A stretch of 5,076 nt of DNA from Hermodarchaeum sp048885185. GTDB taxonomy: Archaea > Asgardarchaeota > Hermodarchaeia > Hermodarchaeales > Hermodarchaeaceae. Shown one piece after another: positions 1-5,076 of the stretch; the stretch's first letter is position 1; every line of letters begins with the position of its first letter. The stretch spans positions 1 to 5,076 of the forward strand of contig JBHLQC010000121.1 in NCBI GenBank assembly GCA_048885185.1, written 5' to 3'. The notes beneath the pieces are model-generated. The model was not told the origin of the DNA. It saw only the letters and a list, made by a program, of their open reading frames with translations, and ran no database searches. The translations under genes and the position numbers were made by a program.

Positions 1-77
1 CTGGGTTAAAAAAATTCGGGAGTCTCGGATTAAAATTCCACCACCTCTTGACTAATGCTTCGGTTGAGGAATTCAGG
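1..77 (-). terminator. T-rich 3' flank of bshB, possible terminator
   Basis: Downstream of the bshB stop codon the minus strand carries a T-rich stretch at 36-31 and then an uninterrupted run of seven T (plus-strand A at 8-14). I see no convincing GC-rich hairpin before the T run, so a bacterial intrinsic terminator is not supported. A T run alone is compatible with archaeal-type termination. No gene can be supported in these 77 bases; a short plus-strand open stretch is discussed among the rejected items. Confidence 0.3.
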
Positions 78-755
78 TTAGGGGAATATTGTTTTGACAG
101 TTGGTGTCGGGGAATAGAAGGGTCCATGAATGGGCATAAGAATCTCTTGGAAGGCTTCAGCATATTCAGTTCCTGCTTGTAAACCACGTAATCGTCCTTT
201 TTGCAGATTGAAGAAGAGATAGTATTCCTCGGTTTTTTTCATTTGGCTCGCATACTCATAAATCGCATCTGTTTTCAGCTCAATATAATCAGAAATATCG
301 ACTAACATCGTCGGCATGGAGAGAAGATTGTTAATCTCCATGAAGAGAAGGCGCTTCGGGCGCCAAGCTTTACTCTTATACTGCGTCGAGTGACCTGCCC
401 ATTCGACGGCACGGAGAACTGCTTCATGAACGTTGCGATGATCTGGATGGTAATCCACAGCACTATGAGAAATAATGACTTCTGGACGTTTCTCATGAAT
501 AATCGGAATGAGAGTCTCGGTTACATCTGAAATTGTTAGCGTCATATCTTTGGCTTTCAGTGCAATAATTTCTGCACCTAGTGTTTCGCAGGCAGCTTGT
601 AATTCTCTGTGTCGGGCGACGGTGCCTGTAAGACAGCATACTGTAACTGGGTTTCCATTTGCCCTTTCAAGGGCAATCGTGCCTCCGCATCCGAACGTTT
701 CATCATCGGGGTGAGCTGCCACGACCAAGAGGTGGCGAGACGAGGATTCAGACAT
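78..755 (-). CDS. bshB: BshB-type N-acetylglucosaminyl-malate deacetylase (LmbE/PIG-L family)
   Basis: Predicted zinc-dependent amidohydrolase that removes acetate from GlcNAc-malate to give GlcN-malate, the second step of bacillithiol synthesis. It is cytoplasmic, with no signal peptide or membrane segment. The 225-residue length is normal for the family. The family motif AHPDDE lies at residues 14-19 and HPDHRNVH at 103-110. By analogy with MshB and related enzymes, H15, D18 and H106 would bind zinc, D17 would be the general base and H103 would assist. The C-terminal half has features I associate with BshB rather than generic LmbE proteins: the DISDYIELK stretch (153-161), Y-x-S-Q (168-171) and YAEAF (198-202). 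The loop after strand 2 (CLTGTVARHRE, about 41-51) is short and lacks the usual GE-G element. The ATG start sits 14 residues before the catalytic motif, as usual; no clear Shine-Dalgarno precedes it. The gene diverges from bshA. Family assignment is very secure. Substrate rests on the bshA/bshC context, and other sugar deacetylation is possible. Confidence 0.88.
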   Translation of the reverse strand: MSESSSRHLLVVAAHPDDETFGCGGTIALERANGNPVTVCCLTGTVARHRELQAACETLGAEIIALKAKDMTLTISDVTETLIPIIHEKRPEVIISHSAVDYHPDHRNVHEAVLRAVEWAGHSTQYKSKAWRPKRLLFMEINNLLSMPTMLVDISDYIELKTDAIYEYASQMKKTEEYYLFFNLQKGRLRGLQAGTEYAEAFQEILMPIHGPFYSPTPTVKTIFP

Positions 756-870
756 ACTGAATATTACGCTGTTTCTCTTCCAAAAGGTTTCCTCGTCTTA
801 AGACGGAGTGCTAACAGACGTATAGAGCAACACATAAGGGTAGGAAAGACAGGATGCCTTTCGACAGACG
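756..870. promoter_or_regulatory. Divergent bshB/bshA intergenic promoter region
   Basis: This 115-bp region lies between the start codons of bshB (leftward) and bshA (rightward) and must hold at least part of both promoters. A TATA-like CGTATAGAG at 819-827 can be read on either strand. If used as an archaeal TATA box, with the start about 26 bases downstream, it predicts a bshA leader of about 22 bases and a bshB transcript starting near 797, inside the palindrome at 794-805. The heptamer ACAGACG occurs twice, at 814-820 and 864-870, exactly 50 bp apart. Neither start codon has a good Shine-Dalgarno sequence at normal spacing. No bacterial -35/-10 pair stands out. That promoters lie here is near certain from gene layout; the exact elements are a guess. 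Confidence 0.5.
794..805. promoter_or_regulatory. Perfect 12-bp palindrome, candidate operator
   Basis: CGTCTTAAGACG reads identically on both strands and sits in the only divergent promoter region of the window, about 40 bp from the bshB start and 65 bp from the bshA start. A dimeric transcription factor binding here could control both thiol-synthesis genes together. The half-site AGACG recurs at 816-820 and 866-870. No regulator gene is present in the window, so the binding protein is unknown. The palindrome itself is certain; operator function is inferred from position. Confidence 0.4.
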
Positions 871-1977
871 ATGCGAATTGGAATCACTTGTTACCCTGGG
901 GTCGGAGGTTCTGGACTTCTAGCCACAAGATTGGGGGTCGAACTTGGCAAACGAGGACATGAAGTGCACTTTATTACTTACGAAGTGCCTTTTGAGCTCC
1001 AGGAAGGTCAATACGAGAACGTCACTGTAAATCTCGTTGATGTATTAGAATATCCCCTCTTTCGATATCCTCCTTACACTGTTGCACTCGCATCTCGAAT
1101 GGTTCAAGTCGCACGAAAATATCAATTGGACTTGTTACACGTTCACTATGCTATCCCGCATGCTGTATCTGCTAATATGGCTCAACAGATGACAGGCATT
1201 CCCTATGTTGTAACGTTACATGGTTCTGATGTACATACGTTAGGTGCAGACCCTTCCTATCAACTTGCTACACGCTATGCCGTTGAAAGTGCCAATGCAG
1301 TAACATGCGTTACTAAACATATCTGCCAAACTGCCGAACAAACCTTGGGAATACGATGTGTGGTTGAACCAATCACGAATTTTACTGATACCGAATTGTA
1401 CAAACCAAACGCGTGTGAATTTACCACAAATGAAGGAAAACGCCAAGTAATACACGTGTCCAATTTTCGTCCCGTTAAACGGGTTCAAGACTTAGTAACC
1501 GCATTTGCACAGATTGCTGATAAGCTGGATGATGTAGAATTACTTCTGCTTGGTGATGGCCCAACACGACCAGACATTGACCGTTTGGTTCGTGAGTTCG
1601 AAATGAATGACCGGGTCAAGTGTCCCGGTTTTAAACGGGACATTTATCAATATCTCCGCTGTGGATACGCTTTTGCATTAACCTCCGAACTCGAAGGCGC
1701 TCCACTATCACTATTAGAGGCAATGAGTGCTGGGTTACCCGTGGTTTCAACGGCAGTGGGTGGCATTCCAGAAATTATTGATGATGGGGAAAATGGGCTT
1801 CTGGTGCCCTTTGGGGATATCGATGCGTTGGCAGACAAATTGTATGCAATACTCACAGATCAAACGCTAGCAAACCGGCTTGGGACGAAGGCCCGGCAAA
1901 CCATTATTGAACGGCATACGGTTGACAAAGTTGTGCCACAATACGAAGCTATCTACAACAAAGTGCTTCAAATTTAG
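871..1977 (+). CDS. bshA: BshA-type N-acetyl-alpha-D-glucosaminyl L-malate synthase (GT4 family)
   Basis: Predicted cytoplasmic glycosyltransferase that transfers GlcNAc from UDP-GlcNAc to L-malate, the first step of bacillithiol synthesis. At 368 residues it has the usual BshA length and a GT-B fold with two Rossmann-like halves. BshA-characteristic motifs run the full length: IGITCYPGVGGSG (3-15), FRYPPYTVALAS (64-75), HVHYAIPHAVSA (90-101), TLHGSDVHTLG (115-125), HVSNFRPVKRVQD (195-207), LLGDGP (226-231) and GGIPE (297-301). The E-x7-E pair that contacts the nucleotide sugar in GT4 enzymes is present (E275, E283). The loop here reads EGAPLSLLEAM instead of the ES-F-G form usual in BshA. 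The ATG start puts the first beta strand at residue 2, as expected; the ATG at 854 is out of frame. No close Shine-Dalgarno is visible, so leaderless or short-leader translation is possible. The gene diverges from bshB and converges on the nitroreductase gene with a 9-bp gap. Alternatives are other GT4 transferases, but the motif set is specific. Confidence 0.93.
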   Translation: MRIGITCYPGVGGSGLLATRLGVELGKRGHEVHFITYEVPFELQEGQYENVTVNLVDVLEYPLFRYPPYTVALASRMVQVARKYQLDLLHVHYAIPHAVSANMAQQMTGIPYVVTLHGSDVHTLGADPSYQLATRYAVESANAVTCVTKHICQTAEQTLGIRCVVEPITNFTDTELYKPNACEFTTNEGKRQVIHVSNFRPVKRVQDLVTAFAQIADKLDDVELLLLGDGPTRPDIDRLVREFEMNDRVKCPGFKRDIYQYLRCGYAFALTSELEGAPLSLLEAMSAGLPVVSTAVGGIPEIIDDGENGLLVPFGDIDALADKLYAILTDQTLANRLGTKARQTIIERHTVDKVVPQYEAIYNKVLQI

Positions 1978-1986
1978 ACTAACACT

Positions 1987-2517
1987 TCATTTTCTTTGTC
2001 CGTAGCGTTCCCAAGATACAATCTCAGATAGTTCTTTGCGTGTTTTCGTTTGTTCCTCATTCGGATAACCGAGTGAAACCGTACAAATTAGGTGGAGTGA
2101 ATCTGGGACACCTAAGAGTGTCTTCATCTTTGATTCAAATGAAGTTCCCCGAACGCCCATCCAACAAGAACCTAGCTCAAGCCAATATGCCATAAGCATG
2201 ATATTCTGGATCGCTTGATGAGGATCGCATAAAAAATATTTTTCGTTAGCTTCAGGGTCTCCAAGCACAGCAATTACCACAGGAGATTCTTTCATGAATC
2301 TTCCATGTGAGTGAATAGCTCCAAGCTTCTTGCGGGTTTCAGGGTCTTGAATTACGATAAAATGCCATGGTTGACGGTTCGCCGCTGAAGGTGCCCATTG
2401 TGCAGCTTCGAGGATTTTATCAATCTTCTCTTGTTCGACCTCCCGGGATTGGTATTTGCGAATGCTACGTCGCCCCTTAATGATATCAAGCAAATTCATG
2501 GTTGTTCGAAACTCCAT
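1987..2517 (-). CDS. Nitroreductase-family FMN oxidoreductase
   Basis: A 176-residue member of the nitroreductase superfamily, dimeric FMN enzymes that use NAD(P)H to reduce varied substrates; the substrate cannot be read from sequence. Seen: the N-terminal FMN-phosphate motif RRSIRKY (16-22), APSAANRQPWHF (42-53), the central LELGSCWMG (113-121) and the C-terminal LLGVPDSL...VSLGYPNEE (134-155). Together these cover the whole fold, so the gene looks intact. It has no extra domain, iron-sulfur cysteine cluster, signal peptide or membrane segment. The ATG at 2517 gives the longest form and has a weak AGGA just before it. Most relatives begin close to the MNLLDIIKGRRS stretch, so M7 (codon at 2499-2497) is an equally good start. 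The gene follows bshC by 36 bp on the same strand, suggesting co-transcription, although a TATA-like element in the gap could give it its own promoter. A role in bacillithiol redox cycling is possible from context only. Confidence 0.9.
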   Translation of the reverse strand: MEFRTTMNLLDIIKGRRSIRKYQSREVEQEKIDKILEAAQWAPSAANRQPWHFIVIQDPETRKKLGAIHSHGRFMKESPVVIAVLGDPEANEKYFLCDPHQAIQNIMLMAYWLELGSCWMGVRGTSFESKMKTLLGVPDSLHLICTVSLGYPNEEQTKTRKELSEIVSWERYGQRK

Positions 2518-2530
2518 GTTCCTGTCTAGT

Positions 2531-2539
2531 AAAAATATG
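2531..2539 (-). promoter_or_regulatory. TATA-like element before the nitroreductase gene
   Basis: In the 36-bp gap after bshC the minus strand reads CATATTTTT at 2539-2531, the most AT-rich stretch of the gap. As an archaeal TATA box it would place the transcription start about 9 bases before the second in-frame ATG (M7) of the nitroreductase and downstream of the first ATG, which would favour M7 as the true start. The same T run could instead act as a weak terminator for bshC. Confidence 0.25.
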
Positions 2540-2553
2540 CTTACAATGTCCTA

Positions 2554-4323
2554 CTACTCATTTGGTTCATCAAAGAGATAGTGTGTAGAAGCCGGTGGTG
2601 TCAGCGGCTGATAATGAACTGAAAGACGATTGAAGAGCTCATTAGGACCAAGGGAAATGGCACTGTCTATCCATGCAAAACTTGATTCTTGACCCAATCG
2701 TTCAGGAGAATAGCGACCGAACATTTGTGAAAGATAGGTCTGGACTAGTTGGCGACGACGTGTTAGAACACCTACCTTTGATTGCAGCTCTTCTTTGGAT
2801 GTTGGGTCAGCAGATTCACGTTGTTGAATGATTGTATCCATTCGTTCCTTCTCAAGTCGGGATTCATCAGAGATCAGTTGTGCTGCCGTTTCTAGAATAT
2901 ATTCTCCACTTGCTGCAAAGAGAGAACGAGTGACTCCAGGATTGTCTTCGTTATATCCGGTAGCAATTGCAGAAGTGTGGAAATGAAGTTCACTCGGTTG
3001 AAGTGAACTCAGGTTTTCACTCGCTAGTTTCTGTGCTTGGCGTCGAGTCCAAGGATTTCCGTAATAAAGACGAGTGTATCGAAAGAAGATTGGAGCTATG
3101 CTTTGAATTGCTTCGAGTGCTGGTGACACTTGGGCGTGATAATCTGTTTCACCAGCGCCTCCCACGTGTAGAATCACAGGAGTATAGCTTTGTACGAGAA
3201 ACGCACGAGTATCAACTCGCGGGGAAAGAAAGTCAGACCAGGGGCTGAGGTCCGGTGATTTTTCTTTTACCTGGATTGAATGGTCGGTTCTACATTTGGG
3301 ACAACGGGCACTTATCTCAGCTTTGCTATTTGTCGATGAGTGAATGAAGGTAGGATCCAAACGGGTTCGGTGGCAACCCTTTGTCGGACATTCAAGATGG
3401 AACGGCACGTAATCCTCCTCGCGAACGCCAATACCTGGAGTATAGCCAAATTCTTTGAGTTGACTTCCGCTATGATTTAAGGCTTGAATGAGACGAGGGC
3501 GGATTGGGGATTTCAATAGATACTCAAAAGCTGGGAGCATGAGTCGACGTATGTTTGAGTTCGAAAAAACTTGGAATAAGATTCCACTATCCTGTGACAG
3601 GTTAACAATCCGCATCCAGAGGAGTAAACTCCACTCTGAAATAGTGCTTGCCTGGGTGAATGTTGATTCAAGGATGTTGGTAAGCGTCTGGATTCGATTC
3701 TCAAATTGACTCTTTAGTACTTTAGGTAATCCTGCAACTAGTTCATGATAGGTTGAAGTAATTTTTGTTAGTGCTTGGCTAAACCAGGTTTGTGGGGGGA
3801 GTGGTAACACATGCATCGGTGATTGTTTGTATTCACGGGGGACAGGCATCGAGAATGTGATTCCTCTGGGTCCTGGGCTAGGCAAATGAATTACGGTTAG
3901 TTCCTTTTGTTCATGGTCGTGGTCACCCACAAACATGACAGGAACCGTGTTCTGCAAAGTTGCGAGTCGGGCAATTGTGGCGAGTTTATTAATTACAAAG
4001 CCGGGGCCACCAAACAAAGCTGGTTGGTGTCCCGCCTCTACAACTGCTGTCTGTTCTTCTAGGCGGTCTAAGTTCTTTTTCGCCTTCGGAGTTAGCCCTT
4101 GATATTCTCGATGAATATTTCGTAATGCATCACAAAATTGGCTAAATCGCTCCTGGGAAAATAGAGGTTGTTGATTGGTACGATATCCTTTGATTAGAGG
4201 ACGACTGATTGTCACAGCTTCCTTCAAATTAAGAGGGATTGGTCCCCAAAATCGGGGGGCGACCTCATGACCATCGAATACATACTCTGAATACATCCTA
4301 CTCGGCATTACCGGTGGGGTCAC
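2554..4323 (-). CDS. bshC: BshC-type bacillithiol biosynthesis cysteine-adding enzyme with zinc-ribbon insert
   Basis: Predicted cytoplasmic enzyme for the last step of bacillithiol synthesis, adding L-cysteine to GlcN-malate. BshC has a Rossmann core with connecting-peptide inserts like class I aminoacyl-tRNA synthetases, plus a helical dimerising coiled coil. Matching features: GHQPALFGGPGFVINK (98-113, the family's GQQ-G-hT-GP element), FVGDHDHEQKEL (131-142, the family's EDHD element), RAFLVQSYTPVILHVGGAGETDYHAQ (373-398 overall, the family's R-x-L-Q-x-LP...GGPGE-Y-AQ element), and a charged helical segment at about 485-535. It is 589 residues, some 50 longer than typical bacterial BshC; an insert with C312, C317, C341 and C344 explains most of this. 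The start is GTG, its GTGA overlapping the stop of the transglutaminase-like gene, with GGAGGAGG 10 bases upstream; ATG codons at residues 6 and 10 are alternatives. The sequence is divergent but the motifs occur in the right order and bshA/bshB adjacency agrees. Biochemical identity of the added amino acid is inferred. Confidence 0.87.
   Translation of the reverse strand: MTPPVMPSRMYSEYVFDGHEVAPRFWGPIPLNLKEAVTISRPLIKGYRTNQQPLFSQERFSQFCDALRNIHREYQGLTPKAKKNLDRLEEQTAVVEAGHQPALFGGPGFVINKLATIARLATLQNTVPVMFVGDHDHEQKELTVIHLPSPGPRGITFSMPVPREYKQSPMHVLPLPPQTWFSQALTKITSTYHELVAGLPKVLKSQFENRIQTLTNILESTFTQASTISEWSLLLWMRIVNLSQDSGILFQVFSNSNIRRLMLPAFEYLLKSPIRPRLIQALNHSGSQLKEFGYTPGIGVREEDYVPFHLECPTKGCHRTRLDPTFIHSSTNSKAEISARCPKCRTDHSIQVKEKSPDLSPWSDFLSPRVDTRAFLVQSYTPVILHVGGAGETDYHAQVSPALEAIQSIAPIFFRYTRLYYGNPWTRRQAQKLASENLSSLQPSELHFHTSAIATGYNEDNPGVTRSLFAASGEYILETAAQLISDESRLEKERMDTIIQQRESADPTSKEELQSKVGVLTRRRQLVQTYLSQMFGRYSPERLGQESSFAWIDSAISLGPNELFNRLSVHYQPLTPPASTHYLFDEPNE
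3292..3390 (-). other. Four-cysteine zinc-ribbon-like insert inside BshC
   Basis: Encodes residues 312-344 of BshC, with C-P-T-K-G-C (C312, C317) and, 23 residues on, C-P-K-C (C341, C344). The C-x4-C and C-x2-C pairs separated by a short polar, probably beta-hairpin segment form a typical structural zinc ribbon. H318 and H348 lie next to the knuckles. It sits between the two Rossmann halves, where class I synthetase-like proteins carry connecting peptides. Bacterial BshC proteins that I know of lack such a ribbon. The cysteines are seen directly; zinc binding is inferred. Confidence 0.7.
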
Positions 4324-5076
4324 TGTTCCGAGTCCTCCTCCGGTTGGCGTCGATACGCAACTACAACAAGGCTGGTTAATAATATTAGAGTAGTAGTGAG
4401 TGCAAGTATTGTGGCAACATTTGTTGCTAAGTACTGATTGTCAATAATTACCAGTGAGCCAAAGCTATACCATACTTCTTCTTCCACGCGATGGAGTTGA
4501 TGAGCAAAGAGTTCAACTTTTTCTGTTCGCCATTCGGCAATATAATCGCTGGCAACAATTTGCCATAAGGTCACAAATGGTCCTCCAGTAGCATACACTG
4601 AATTGTAGTAAGTATCAATCGGGTCACTCCCTGGTCCAGCTGCAATTAAATCAAACGGAAGCCATCCCCAAGGTGGAACATAAACCATTGCCCAACCATG
4701 ACCATTTGAATTCTGCCAATCAACATAAAGATAGGCATCTTCTTCAACAGATCCCCAAAGATATCCCTGCGTTCGGGCAGCATTCTGAAACCAATGACCA
4801 GTCAAGAGATAGCAAGGTATATTGTAAATCCGCAGAAGTGTAATTAACAAATTAGACTGATCGTCACAATCGCCCATTTGACTAACTACGGTCTCTTCAG
4901 GATATTGGGGTTCAGTTATCCCAGTCGATCTGGTGATATTTGCTTGAATCCACCCAATCGACGCATAAACTAAGGCGAGAATATTATTTTGAGACTCTTC
5001 TGGAAGTCCCTCCTGGATAACTTGTGCAAGATCGAGCAAGGACTGGTTCCAAGTCTTCCACAACATTGTCCCAGAA
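4320..5076 (-). CDS. Transglutaminase-like cysteine protease-fold protein with C-terminal membrane anchor (5' end outside window)
   Basis: Residues are numbered from the ATG at 5066-5064. The frame stays open from there to the window edge, so the true start, and probably a signal peptide, lies outside; at least 248 residues are present. The transglutaminase-like (papain-fold) triad is visible: C67 in MGDCDDQS (64-71), H123 in NGHGWAMVYV (121-130) and D139 in WLPFD (135-139). This fold includes cross-linking enzymes, amidases and proteases, so the reaction is not fixed. A hydrophobic helix at about 213-238 is followed by YRR and an acidic tail, predicting a single C-terminal anchor with the tail in the cytoplasm and the catalytic domain outside. 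N-x-T sequons (for example N43-I-T) would be accessible to surface glycosylation. The stop overlaps the bshC start by 4 bp, implying co-transcription and perhaps translational coupling. A surface peptidase or cell-envelope remodelling role is plausible; a direct part in thiol synthesis is not indicated. Confidence 0.85.
   Translation of the reverse strand, partial: SGTMLWKTWNQSLLDLAQVIQEGLPEESQNNILALVYASIGWIQANITRSTGITEPQYPEETVVSQMGDCDDQSNLLITLLRIYNIPCYLLTGHWFQNAARTQGYLWGSVEEDAYLYVDWQNSNGHGWAMVYVPPWGWLPFDLIAAGPGSDPIDTYYNSVYATGGPFVTLWQIVASDYIAEWRTEKVELFAHQLHRVEEEVWYSFGSLVIIDNQYLATNVATILALTTTLILLTSLVVVAYRRQPEEDSEQ
4334..4341 (-). promoter_or_regulatory. Shine-Dalgarno-like GGAGGAGG for the bshC GTG start
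   Basis: The minus strand reads GGAGGAGG ten bases before the GTG at 4323-4321. It is the strongest Shine-Dalgarno-like sequence at any start in the window and supports GTG over the downstream ATG codons at BshC residues 6 and 10. It also encodes the acidic Pro-Glu-Glu-Asp tail of the upstream gene, so part of the match may be incidental. Confidence 0.45.

Noticed and set aside
2..55. Short plus-strand open stretch ending in TAA at 53-55, reading as a Lys/Arg-rich tail with Pro-Pro-Pro-Leu-Asp, possibly the 3' end of a convergent gene
   Set aside because: It is only 17 codons, a length open by chance nearly half the time, and nothing upstream is visible. It cannot be told from noise, though a neighbouring gene ending here would be reasonable.
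609..962. Plus-strand 117-codon open frame across the bshB start, the intergenic region and the bshA start
   Set aside because: It is antisense to bshB and out of frame with bshA, and shows no recognisable motif. Both overlapped genes have clear family motifs.
1240..1488. Minus-strand 82- and 62-codon open frames opposite bshA
   Set aside because: Both mirror strongly conserved bshA coding sequence and show no family signature.
1961..1998. Possible bshA terminator: AAGTG/CACTT repeat followed by a T-rich stretch
   Set aside because: The stem is only 5 bp with a 17-base loop, and the T-rich stretch is the coding sequence of the nitroreductase C terminus. Too weak to annotate.
2967..3248. Plus-strand 93-codon open frame opposite bshC
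   Set aside because: Shadow of the conserved bshC region encoding the GGAGETDYHAQ motif; no independent protein features.
3488..3709. Open frames on both strands within bshC other than the bshC frame
   Set aside because: No motifs; they lie within an uninterrupted bshC reading frame that carries family signatures on both sides.
1..5076. Mobile elements, CRISPR arrays, tRNA or rRNA genes, defence systems
   Set aside because: No transposase or integrase motifs, terminal inverted repeats, regular spaced repeats or cloverleaf-like sequences were seen; the window is almost fully filled by five metabolic or surface-protein genes.

Overview
This is a compact, gene-dense window of about 5.1 kb with moderate GC. 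It encodes all three enzymes of a bacillithiol-type (glucosaminyl-malate-cysteine) low-molecular-weight thiol pathway, together with a nitroreductase-family flavoprotein and a membrane-anchored transglutaminase-like protein. No RNA gene, insertion sequence, CRISPR array or tRNA was seen.

Layout: bshB (deacetylase, minus strand) and bshA (glycosyltransferase, plus strand) diverge from a 115-bp intergenic region that holds a perfect 12-bp palindrome. bshA converges, with a 9-bp gap, on a minus-strand run of three genes. In transcription order these are a transglutaminase-like protein (5' end beyond the window edge), bshC (the cysteine-adding enzyme, GTG start, 4-bp overlap with the gene before it) and a nitroreductase-like protein after a 36-bp gap.

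How they work together: family knowledge says BshA joins GlcNAc from UDP-GlcNAc to L-malate, BshB removes the N-acetyl group, and BshC attaches cysteine to the free amine to give bacillithiol. Finding all three within 4.3 kb makes the pathway assignment much firmer than any single homology. The nitroreductase is a candidate but unproven redox partner. The transglutaminase-like protein looks like an extracytoplasmic protein held by a C-terminal membrane helix; its link to thiol synthesis is only positional.

Organism: no marker gene is present. Moderate GC, little Shine-Dalgarno signal before bshA and bshB, AT-rich TATA-like elements, a surface protein with a C-terminal membrane anchor and short charged tail, and divergent Bsh sequences fit an archaeon, possibly of the Asgard (Thorarchaeota-like) group. 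A deep-branching bacterium is not excluded. This is inference with roughly even confidence. The most distinctive feature is a four-cysteine zinc-ribbon-like insert in the middle of BshC.
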